Positions 1 to 5,151 of a DNA stretch of 5,249 nt are shown here, one piece after another. How positions within the stretch are numbered: the stretch's first letter is position 1; the number at the start of each line of letters is the position of its first letter. Both the position numbers and the translations under genes were made by a program. The DNA is taken from assembly GCA_025924775.1 (NCBI GenBank), contig JAICHS010000179.1:1-5249 (forward strand). The letters run 5' to 3'. Under the pieces are notes generated by a model. That model did no database searches and had not been told where the DNA came from. It saw only the letters and a program-made list of their open reading frames with translations. The stretch is from Rhodanobacteraceae bacterium (GTDB taxonomy: Bacteria; Pseudomonadota; Gammaproteobacteria; Xanthomonadales; Rhodanobacteraceae).

Positions 1-692
1 CCTTGGTCGCGCAGGTAACCCGCCGCGTCCGCGGTGAGGAACGGATGGTCTTCGAAATACCGGTCGCTGCGCCAGTGCCGGTCCCAGCCGGTATGCACCA
101 GCACGGCCCTGCCGCGCACGTCGAGCGGCAGGAACGCGCCGCGGTCGATCGCACGGCCCGCCATGCCCGTCACCCGCGCCACCACGCCGTCCAGCTCGGC
201 GACTTCCCCGAGATCGAAACCGGCGATGTCCTTGCCGTCGGCGAAACGATGGTACGGGCTGTCGATGTAGGTGCCGGTATTGGCGACCATGCTCAGCTTG
301 CCGATCTGGAACTCGGTGCCCTCGGCGTAATGCGCGCGTGATTGCTCGCGGCTCAGGTGATCGCACACGACCGGCGCCGGCAGCCCCTTGTACGTGATCA
401 TGCCGTCCTCGATCGTGTGGCTGAGGTCCACGTGGCGCGGGGCTGACGCCGTGCCGACGGCAGCGGGGGCTGCAGCCGCCCGCTTGTGGCGTTCCGCGAT
501 GATCTGCTTGTTGCGGATGCGCACCGCGCCGACCATCAACAGGCGCAGGTCGCGCACGATGGTGTCGGCGAGCGCGGCGTCATCGATGTCTTCGCCGTCG
601 ATGTCCAGGCGAAAGCCCTGCCCCTGGATGCCGCCACCGTTGGAGAAATCCACTTCGAAGTCAAACTGCACGCGGCGATCGGTCGTGGCCAT
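1..692 (-). CDS. Cyclase-family (kynurenine formamidase-like) metal-dependent hydrolase with extra N-terminal domain, partial at its C-terminus
   Basis: The frame is open from ATG at 692 to the left edge: 230 codons, with the end missing. The start is supported by AAGGAG at 706-701, 8 nt upstream. Residues 1-71 form a separate small domain (FDFEVDFSNGG near 11-20, then an acidic/helical stretch ending NKQIIAERHKR). An Ala/Pro linker (72-86) follows, and from about 88 there is a typical cyclase-family (PF04199) sequence: HVDLSHTIEDGMITYKGLP, NTGTYIDSPYHRF at 138-150, and AVLVHTGWDRHW at 196-207. Family members include bacterial kynurenine formamidase and other metal-dependent amide/ester hydrolases; the substrate here cannot be read from sequence. 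In KynB-type enzymes the metal motif is HxGTHxDxPxH. Here the first and second His positions are Asn138 and Tyr142, while Asp144 and His148 remain, so this is a variant subgroup. No signal peptide is seen, so it is probably cytoplasmic. It is divergent from the membrane protein at 766. Family call is firm; function is open. Confidence 0.9.
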   Translation of the reverse strand, partial: MATTDRRVQFDFEVDFSNGGGIQGQGFRLDIDGEDIDDAALADTIVRDLRLLMVGAVRIRNKQIIAERHKRAAAAPAAVGTASAPRHVDLSHTIEDGMITYKGLPAPVVCDHLSREQSRAHYAEGTEFQIGKLSMVANTGTYIDSPYHRFADGKDIAGFDLGEVAELDGVVARVTGMAGRAIDRGAFLPLDVRGRAVLVHTGWDRHWRSDRYFEDHPFLTADAAGYLRDQ

Positions 693-720
693 GGCGGACA
701 CTCCTTGGGACGAACCGGAG

Positions 721-726
721 ATTATG
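721..726 (-). promoter_or_regulatory. Candidate -10 element for the cyclase gene
   Basis: Read on the minus strand the hexamer is CATAAT (5 of 6 to TATAAT), in otherwise GC-rich DNA. It would place a transcription start near 714, giving a leader of about 20 nt that contains the AAGGAG ribosome site at 706-701. I see no convincing -35 hexamer 16-18 bp upstream, so this is a suggestion based on one box plus sensible spacing. Confidence 0.4.
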
Positions 727-751
727 CCGGCATCGCGGCCAGCGCCGTTGT

Positions 752-757
752 TACACT
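752..757 (+). promoter_or_regulatory. Candidate -10 element for the membrane-protein gene (possible leaderless start)
   Basis: TACACT sits only 8 bp before the ATG at 766, and no Shine-Dalgarno-like purine run lies between. If it is a real -10, transcription would begin within a few bases of the start codon and the message would be leaderless or nearly so. The -35 region is poor. Low confidence. Confidence 0.22.
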
Positions 758-765
758 CGGCCGCC

Positions 766-1335
766 ATGGACGCCTTCGGCTACCTGTCCGTCCTGATTTC
801 GATCATCGTGGGCCTCGCGGTGACGCAGGTGCTGCAGGGCTTCCGAGGCCTGATGCTGGCGCGCTCGCGGGTGCGGGTGTACTGGCCGGCGCTGGTGTGG
901 GCCGCGCTGGTGCTGGTGATCTGCGTACAGGTGTGGTGGGCGATGTTCGACCTGAGCCAGCGTCCCGTCGCGCGCTGGACGTTCCTGGATTTCAGCTTGG
1001 TGCTGCTGCAAACCGTACCCCTGTACCTGATGGCGGGACTGCTGCTTCCGGATGTCGACATCGAGCACGGGCTGGATTTGCGCGAGCACTACTACGCGCA
1101 CCATCGCTGGTTCTTTTCGCTGGTGGTGCTGCTGCTCCTCGTCAGCCTCGTCAAGGTGCGCGTCCTGATAGGCCACTGGCCGGCACCGGAAGATACGGCG
1201 TTCCAGTTGGCGTTCATCGTCGGCGCCGCGATTGGTGCGTGGACGCGGCGGGAGTGGTACCACCAGCTGCAGGCGCCATTGGCGCTGATCGGCATCGTCG
1301 CCTACATCGTCGCGTTGTTCACGCACCTGCAGTGA
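766..1335 (+). CDS. Multi-pass membrane protein of unknown function
   Basis: A 189-residue integral membrane protein. By eye there are about six hydrophobic segments: near 5-27, 39-60, 75-93, 115-134, 146-160 and 169-187. Charged or polar connectors include ARSRVRVYW (32-40), an acidic/His-rich loop PDVDIEHGLDLREHYYAHHRW (95-115) and RREWYHQ (161-167). I do not recognise an enzymatic motif. The sequence resembles small uncharacterised membrane proteins of proteobacteria beginning MDAFGYLSVLISII-like. The ATG at 766 is chosen because it starts at the first hydrophobic segment; in-frame sequence farther upstream is the antisense of the cyclase gene. No clear ribosome site precedes it. It converges on the MBL hydrolase with 18 bp between stop codons. 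The His-containing loop could bind metal or haem, but nothing proves that. Confidence 0.8.
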   Translation: MDAFGYLSVLISIIVGLAVTQVLQGFRGLMLARSRVRVYWPALVWAALVLVICVQVWWAMFDLSQRPVARWTFLDFSLVLLQTVPLYLMAGLLLPDVDIEHGLDLREHYYAHHRWFFSLVVLLLLVSLVKVRVLIGHWPAPEDTAFQLAFIVGAAIGAWTRREWYHQLQAPLALIGIVAYIVALFTHLQ

Positions 1336-1353
1336 TGCACCGGCTGGCGCCCG

Positions 1354-1370
1354 TCAACCGATCCGGTTGA
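1354..1370. other. Inverted repeat at the convergent gene ends
   Basis: TCAACCG and CGGTTGA form a perfect 7-bp stem around a 3-nt ATC loop. The repeat includes the stop codon of the MBL hydrolase and lies 18 bp past the stop of the membrane-protein gene. No T run follows on either strand, so it is not a classic intrinsic terminator. It might slow polymerase or protect 3' ends of the convergent transcripts, or be chance. Confidence 0.3.
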
Positions 1371-2229
1371 GCGGCAGGCGCAGATAGCTGACGCCATCGG
1401 CGTCCGGAGGCGGCAGGCGCCCCGCGCGGATGTTGACCTGAAGCGCGGGCAGGAGCAGGCGCGGCACGGGCAGCGTGGCGTCGCGCGCGCGGCGCGTGGC
1501 GATGAATCCGGTGGCGTCCACGCCACCGCCGACGTGAACGTTTTCGCCAACGTGCCGCGCGATCGTGGTTTCGCGCAGCGGTGGTCGTGCCGGCGGCGGG
1601 TAGTCGTGGCACAGGAACAGCCGTGTCGCCACGGGCAACGCCAGGATGCGCTGGATGGACGCGTACAGCCGCACCGGATCGCCGCCCGGAAAGTCACACC
1701 GCGCGGTGCCGAGGTCGGGCGCGAACAGGGTGTCGCCGATGAAGGCGGCATCGCCGATGAGGTAGGTGAGGCTGTCGCAGGTGTGTCCGGGCGTCGCCAA
1801 CGCGCGCAGCGCCAGCGTGCCGATGGCCAGTTCATCGCCATCGTCCAGCAGCCGGTCGAACTGGCTGCCATCGGCCACGAACGCGGCGCCGAGCCCGAAC
1901 ACCTGTTTGAAGTGGACTTGCACCGCGGTGATGCCGCGCCCGATCGCGACGGGCGCGCCGGTCGCGTCGCGCAGGTAGCCGGCCGCGCTCAAATGATCGG
2001 CATGCGCGTGGGTTTCAAGAATCCACGCCACTCGCAGCGAACGCCCGCGCACGAACGCCAGGACCGCGTCGGCGCTGGCCGTCGACGTGCACGCGGAAGC
2101 CGCGGCGTAGTCAAGCACCGGATCGACGATGGCCGCGACCGCACCGTCGTGAACGACGTGCGTCCAGCTGCCTGTATCCCGGTGGTAAAACGACTCGACT
2201 TCTGGCCGTGAAGAATCGATGGGCGCCAT
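1354..2229 (-). CDS. Metallo-beta-lactamase-fold hydrolase, persulfide dioxygenase (ETHE1/Blh)-like
   Basis: A 291-residue MBL-fold protein with the full metal set: THAHADH at 73-79 (His74, His76, Asp78, His79), His149 in ATPGHT, Asp166 in GDTLF and His208 in LCHDY. The opening (ESFYHRDTGSWTHVV, then VDPVLDY) and the GTARCDFPGGD stretch at 174-184 resemble the persulfide dioxygenase/ETHE1 and Blh branch rather than glyoxalase II. Those enzymes use one iron to oxidise glutathione persulfide to sulfite. Iron and substrate are inferred from the family, not seen. The C-terminal extension (about 225-291, with HVGENVHVGG and LQVNIRAGRLPPPDADGVSYLRLPLN) matches a longer subgroup I recall among MBL hydrolases. 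The start at 2229 is backed by GGGGAGG at 2245-2239, 9 nt upstream. It follows the ABM-like gene by 29 bp and is probably co-transcribed with it. Cytoplasmic; no signal peptide. Confidence 0.88.
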   Translation of the reverse strand: MAPIDSSRPEVESFYHRDTGSWTHVVHDGAVAAIVDPVLDYAAASACTSTASADAVLAFVRGRSLRVAWILETHAHADHLSAAGYLRDATGAPVAIGRGITAVQVHFKQVFGLGAAFVADGSQFDRLLDDGDELAIGTLALRALATPGHTCDSLTYLIGDAAFIGDTLFAPDLGTARCDFPGGDPVRLYASIQRILALPVATRLFLCHDYPPPARPPLRETTIARHVGENVHVGGGVDATGFIATRRARDATLPVPRLLLPALQVNIRAGRLPPPDADGVSYLRLPLNRIG

Positions 2230-2258
2230 GCGCGGCCGCCTCCCCGCGGCAGGCCCGT

Positions 2259-2573
2259 TCAGGGCGCGGCCACTGTATCAGCCACCTCGTAATGGCGCAC
2301 CAGGGGTTCCATTTCCAGCAGGTACTTGTCGTCCTCGTCGTAATACACCGCGCGCTCGGGCCGCTTGCCGGCATAAGCGTGCAGCGCCTGCATGGAGTCC
2401 CACAACGTCAACACCTGGAATTCGCACTGTTCGCCGTGCACCCGCCGCAGGACCCACGCGCCGCGCTGGCCCCGGTAATCCTTCAGCGCGGGCAATGCGG
2501 TCTGCTGCAAGTGCCGCAGGTAGGCGTCGGCCTGCTCTTTCGCGGTGATGCCTCGCCAGATGCGCATGATCAT
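2259..2573 (-). CDS. Antibiotic-biosynthesis-monooxygenase (ABM)-like dimeric alpha/beta-barrel protein
   Basis: A 104-residue protein beginning MIMRIWRG. It has a helix (ADAYLRHLQQTALPALKDY), then strands carrying GAWVLRRV and CEFQVLTLWDSMQALHAYAG, and a C-terminal YLLEMEPLVRHYEV. This order fits the small ferredoxin-like ABM/dimeric alpha-beta barrel superfamily. Such proteins form dimers and include quinol and haem-degrading monooxygenases, but many have no known reaction, and I cannot assign one here. A GGAGGG ribosome site at 2584-2579 lies 5 nt from the ATG at 2573 and 11 nt from a second in-frame ATG at 2567. The first is preferred, though either could be used. It is the first gene of a likely operon with the MBL hydrolase downstream and is divergent from mltB. 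Confidence 0.82.
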   Translation of the reverse strand: MIMRIWRGITAKEQADAYLRHLQQTALPALKDYRGQRGAWVLRRVHGEQCEFQVLTLWDSMQALHAYAGKRPERAVYYDEDDKYLLEMEPLVRHYEVADTVAAP

Positions 2574-2612
2574 GGAAGCCCTCCGTCAGTTGGCGGGACG
2601 CGGGCAACGACA

Positions 2613-2634
2613 GCGTGCACCCCGCCCTGCACGC
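2613..2634. promoter_or_regulatory. Perfect 7-8-7 dyad, candidate operator or leader hairpin
   Basis: GCGTGCA at 2613-2619 and TGCACGC at 2628-2634 are exact inverted copies around a C-rich 8-base spacer. The dyad lies 40 bp upstream of the ABM-like gene start, in the 183-bp divergent region. The half-site length and spacing suit a dimeric repressor, or a hairpin in the operon's 5' leader. No known consensus was recognised. Confidence 0.4.
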
Positions 2635-2652
2635 CACGTAGCGTAGCGCCGT

Positions 2653-2667
2653 GCCGGATGTGCCGGC
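2653..2667. other. Short GC inverted repeat in the divergent region
   Basis: GCCGG and CCGGC form a 5-bp stem around ATGTG, between the 2613-2634 dyad and the mltB promoter candidate. No T tract follows. In DNA this GC-rich it may be chance. Confidence 0.2.
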
Positions 2668-2717
2668 GTTAAGCCACCGCGCAGGCAACGGCGCCAGGCC
2701 GAACTGCCCGCCACGCA

Positions 2718-2726
2718 TGTTAGGCT
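2718..2726 (+). promoter_or_regulatory. Candidate extended -10 promoter for mltB-rlpA
   Basis: TG-T-TAGGCT has the extended -10 dinucleotide plus the most conserved positions (T1, A2, T6) of the -10 hexamer. A start near 2733 would leave a leader of about 24 nt before the mltB ATG. No -35 match is visible and no strong Shine-Dalgarno precedes mltB, so support is modest. Confidence 0.28.
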
Positions 2727-2756
2727 GCGAAGCCAGTCCCGCCGATCGTCTGCGTC

Positions 2757-3821
2757 ATGCACAAGCCGCTCCGCATATTGAGTTTGCTGCTCGCGTGTTC
2801 GGCGTGGCTGCCGCACCCGGCCGCCGCGCAAACCGCCGCCCCACCGGCCAGCGCGACCAGCGCCGCGACGACCGCGCAGCCCGGCTCCGATCAGGCCAAC
2901 TTCGGTCAGGTCAGCCCTGACCAGGCGGAATTGGTCAACGAAGTGGCGGCGACCACCGGCAAGAGCCCGGCCGCTTTGAACGCGCTGCTGGACGGCGCGG
3001 TGGTGAAGCAAAGCATCATCGATGCGATGAACCGCCCGGCCGAAAAGAAGCCGTGGAGCCAGTACCGCCCGATTTTCGTCAACCCCGCCCGGATCGATGC
3101 GGGCGTGACTTTTTACCGCGAGCACCACGCGCTGCTCGACCAGATCAGCCAGCGCTACGACGTGCCACCGCAATTCATCGTCGCGATCATCGGCGTGGAA
3201 ACCAACTACGGCGACAACACCGGCAGTTTCCGGGTGCTGGACGCACTGGCCACGCTGGCGTTCCACTACCCGCCGCGGGCGAAGTATTTTCGCGGCGAGC
3301 TGAAGGCCATCCTGGAACTGCCTGACAACAAGTTGCCGGGGCCGATCCCCGACATCTATGGTTCGTACGCGGGTGCCGAGGGCCTCGCGCAGTTCATGCC
3401 GTCCAGCATCCGCGATTTCGGGGTGGACGCCGATGGCGACGGCCACATCAACCTGGTCGCGTCCCTGCCGGATGCGTTCGCCAGCATCGCCAATTACTTC
3501 CGGGCGCACGGTTGGCAGGCCGGCCAGCCGGTCGCGGTGCAGGCGCAACCAGCCGCCAATGCCGCGCCGCCTCCCGCCTACGAAAACGCGGCGCCCACGA
3601 CGCCGCTGGAAAATTTCACCGCGCAGGGCTACGCGCCGACCGCTCAGGAGAACCCCGGCCTTGCCGCCAACCTGCTGACGCTGGCGGGCGCCAACGGCCC
3701 CGAGTACTGGCTGACGTTCCAGAATTTCTACGTGATCACCCGCTACAACCGCAGTCCGATGTACGCGCTGGCCGTCATGCAGCTGGCCGACGCGATCGCA
3801 CACGGTGTCGCCGCGCAATGA
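2757..3821 (+). CDS. mltB: Membrane-bound lytic murein transglycosylase B (MltB/Slt35 family)
   Basis: A 354-residue exported lytic transglycosylase that cleaves the MurNAc-GlcNAc bond of peptidoglycan, forming 1,6-anhydroMurNAc ends. The start at 2757 gives a signal peptide: basic MHKPLR, then a hydrophobic core. Two endings are possible, a lipobox-like LLAC with Cys14 or signal peptidase I cleavage after PAAA (residue 24). An Ala/Pro/Thr linker runs to about 55. The catalytic domain covers about 95-350. The catalytic Glu is Glu148 in IIGVETNYG; GAEGLAQFMPSS (206-217) is the usual substrate-groove motif. DADGDGHIN (224-232) matches the EF-hand-like calcium loop of E. coli Slt35, and YVITRYN near 325-331 is the conserved C-terminal motif. 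Length is normal for the family. The stop overlaps the start of rlpA, so the two are co-transcribed and probably translationally coupled. The periplasmic face of the envelope is expected. Confidence 0.95.
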   Translation: MHKPLRILSLLLACSAWLPHPAAAQTAAPPASATSAATTAQPGSDQANFGQVSPDQAELVNEVAATTGKSPAALNALLDGAVVKQSIIDAMNRPAEKKPWSQYRPIFVNPARIDAGVTFYREHHALLDQISQRYDVPPQFIVAIIGVETNYGDNTGSFRVLDALATLAFHYPPRAKYFRGELKAILELPDNKLPGPIPDIYGSYAGAEGLAQFMPSSIRDFGVDADGDGHINLVASLPDAFASIANYFRAHGWQAGQPVAVQAQPAANAAPPPAYENAAPTTPLENFTAQGYAPTAQENPGLAANLLTLAGANGPEYWLTFQNFYVITRYNRSPMYALAVMQLADAIAHGVAAQ

Positions 3822-4720
3822 GGCTTCGGCTACGTGTGGGGTTGCCGACGGCGCTGCTGGCGCTGACCGTCCTGACGTTGACGGCATGTTCATCCAACCC
3901 CGCGCGCCGCGCCGAACGTGGCGGCGCCAGCCACGGCGCGCCGCGCGACAACACCAGCCTGTCGCAAGCACAGCGCTACCACCAGCGCAACGACTCCACG
4001 CCCGACATCGCCGACATCGATTTCAGCAAGATCCCCGAGCCGGTGCCCGAGGCGCTGCCGCGGTCGCGCTACGGCAACAAATCGCCGTACAGCGTGAACG
4101 GGCGGTCCTACCGCGTGCTGTCCAGCGCCGCGGGCTACGACGAACGCGGGATCGCCTCGTGGTACGGCACCAAGTTCAACGGCTACAAGACCTCGAATTT
4201 CGAGACCTACGACATGTACAAGTTCTCGGCGGCCAGCCCGGTGCTGCCGCTGCCGAGCTTCGCGCGCGTGACCAACCTTGCCAACGGCAAGAGCGTGGTC
4301 GTGCGCGTCAACGACCGCGGCCCGTTCGTGCCCAACCGCATCATCGACCTGTCGCTGGCGGCGGCGGTGCGCATCGGCATCTACCCCAAGGGCAGCGGGC
4401 TGGTCGAGGTGCAGGGCATCGACCCCGCGCATCCGCACGCGGAACCGGCGCCCGTCACCGCGGTCACAGCGCGGAACGGCAAGGCGCCGCAACTGTACGT
4501 ACAGGTGGGCGCCTTCGCGGATGCGGGCAATGCGGACCGGCTGGCGGCACGCCTGCGCGGCCAGGGCCTGGGCACGGTGCGGGTGGTGTCCGCCAAGGTC
4601 GGCGGGCGCACCCTGAACCGCGTGCAGATCGGGCCGCTGTCCGACGCGGATGCGGTCGATCGCACCACCGCGAAACTCGACACGCTGGGACTGCCGCATG
4701 CGAGCGTGGCGATCCAGTGA
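3818..4720 (+). CDS. rlpA: Septal ring lipoprotein RlpA, lytic transglycosylase with SPOR domain
   Basis: A 300-residue lipoprotein. Residues 1-24 form a lipoprotein signal with lipobox LTAC, so Cys24 is the predicted lipidated residue; this fixes the start at the ATG overlapping the mltB stop (ATGA). A polar linker (25-80) is followed by the conserved lead-in RSRYGNKSPYSVNGRSYRVL, then a double-psi beta-barrel domain (about 108-200) with GIASWYG, YDMYKFSAAS, LPLPSFARVTNLANGKSVVVR and VNDRGPF, and a C-terminal SPOR domain (about 224-299, LYVQVGAFADAGNADRLAARL). RlpA of Pseudomonas aeruginosa cuts peptide-free glycan strands, and SPOR domains target such strands at the septum. Asp166 of VNDRGPF is the expected acid residue. 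The His of the common TAAH motif is Ser140 here, and FHG reads FNG (Asn121), so activity needs testing. No ribosome site is seen; translation is probably coupled to mltB. Confidence 0.95.
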   Translation: MRLRLRVGLPTALLALTVLTLTACSSNPARRAERGGASHGAPRDNTSLSQAQRYHQRNDSTPDIADIDFSKIPEPVPEALPRSRYGNKSPYSVNGRSYRVLSSAAGYDERGIASWYGTKFNGYKTSNFETYDMYKFSAASPVLPLPSFARVTNLANGKSVVVRVNDRGPFVPNRIIDLSLAAAVRIGIYPKGSGLVEVQGIDPAHPHAEPAPVTAVTARNGKAPQLYVQVGAFADAGNADRLAARLRGQGLGTVRVVSAKVGGRTLNRVQIGPLSDADAVDRTTAKLDTLGLPHASVAIQ

Positions 4721-4825
4721 CGCCGCACAGGGCGGCTTTTGTGAACAAGCGGCCAGCGCGAAGCGTCCCGGCCTTTATGACCGCGAACGGCTCGCGTACG
4801 ATATGGCGTTTGTCATTGCACCACC
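4721..4825 (+). repeat. Repeat unit 1 (decayed)
   Basis: This is recognised by GGCTTTTGTGAA matching CGCTTTCGCGAA of unit 4, by GGCCAG at 4751, by the in-phase TATG at 4776-4779, and by the near-match around CGCGAA...TCGCGTACGAT (22 of 27 bases from the TATG onward match unit 4). The middle, where other units have the GGCCAGG hairpin, is too changed to fold the same way. Confidence 0.6.
4722..4740 (+). terminator. Short intrinsic-terminator-like hairpin after rlpA
   Basis: GCCGC (4722-4726) and GCGGC (4732-4736) pair around ACAGG and are followed at once by TTTT (4737-4740). It begins 2 nt after the rlpA stop. The 5-bp stem and four Ts are weak for a Rho-independent terminator but correctly ordered and placed, so partial read-through towards the next gene is likely. 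The same bases also align with the start of the decayed first repeat unit. Confidence 0.5.
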
Positions 4826-4934
4826 CACGGACGGGCGCACGGCTTTCGCGAAAAATCAGGCCAGGGATGGCGGTTCTGGTCTTTCATGCGTGCGACGGGT
4901 CCGCATCCGCTCGATAACCGCATGCTGCCGCGCC
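4826..4934 (+). repeat. Repeat unit 2 (left half conserved, right half diverged)
   Basis: Bases 4826-4888 match unit 4 closely, including TTTCGCGAAA at 4844-4853 and the CCAGGGATGG block at 4861. From about 4889 the match falls sharply: the position expected for TACGAT reads as ATCCGC-like sequence, so the promoter-like core is lost. Confidence 0.85.
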
Positions 4935-5042
4935 CACGGATGCGCGCACAGCTTTCAGAAATGTCAGGCCAGGGATGGCCGTTCTGGTCTTCCATGTGCG
5001 CGAAAGGGTCGCGTACGATCGACAGTCCCATGGTGCAGCGCG
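4935..5042 (+). repeat. Repeat unit 3
   Basis: The unit is 108 bp, near-identical to unit 4. The differences are an altered palindrome (TTTCAGAAA, one base shorter), TTCTGG for TCCTGG, and CGACAG for CGATAG. It keeps the TACGAT core at 5014-5019. Confidence 0.92.
4990..5019 (+). promoter_or_regulatory. Promoter-like core in repeat unit 3
   Basis: TACGAT (5014-5019, four of six to the -10 consensus) lies 18 bp after TTCCAT (4990-4995), a poor -35. It is identical in sequence and spacing to the core in unit 4. If active it would transcribe through unit 4 into the downstream gene. Confidence 0.35.
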
Positions 5043-5151
5043 CATGGATGCGCGCACCGCTTTCGCGAAATGTCAGGCCAGGGATGGCCGTCCTGGTCTT
5101 CCATGTGCGCGAAAGGGTCGCGTACGATCGATAGTCCCATGGTGCAGCGCG
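5043..5151 (+). repeat. Repeat unit 4 (gene-proximal)
   Basis: The unit is 109 bp and holds all the recurring elements: TTTCGCGAAA at 5061-5070, the GGCCAGG/CCTGGTC arms at about 5076-5098, TACGAT at 5123-5128 and a GCGCGC arm at the right boundary. The next unit begins at 5152 and stops after about 14 bases. Confidence 0.92.
5099..5128 (+). promoter_or_regulatory. Promoter-like core in repeat unit 4, candidate main promoter of the carboxypeptidase gene
   Basis: TTCCAT (5099-5104), an 18-bp spacer and TACGAT (5123-5128). Transcription would begin near 5135, giving a leader of about 47 nt. TACGAT lies within TCGCGTACGAT, the block best preserved even in the decayed unit 1 (TACGAT at 4797-4802). 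That preservation argues the core matters. The -35 is weak, so an activator may be needed. Confidence 0.42.

Noticed and set aside
751..1326. Open frame antisense to the membrane protein
   Set aside because: The His/Gln/Arg-rich low-complexity translation mirrors the hydrophobic sense codons; the sense frame has clear membrane segments.
486..1370. Long open frame on the plus strand across the cyclase and membrane-protein genes
   Set aside because: The translation is Arg/Ala/Gly-rich with no recognisable domain and overlaps two well-supported genes; it is a by-product of high GC content.
1534..2211. Open frame antisense to the MBL hydrolase
   Set aside because: The opposite strand carries the complete MBL metal-ligand set and a good ribosome site; this frame has neither.
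2586..3971. 461-codon open frame antisense to mltB
   Set aside because: It is long but Arg/Val/Gly-rich without domains, while the other strand encodes MltB with catalytic and calcium-loop motifs.
3805..4917. Open frame overlapping rlpA and entering the repeat array
   Set aside because: Its sequence is a frame-shifted copy of the rlpA codons; the rlpA frame has a lipobox, RlpA and SPOR domains.
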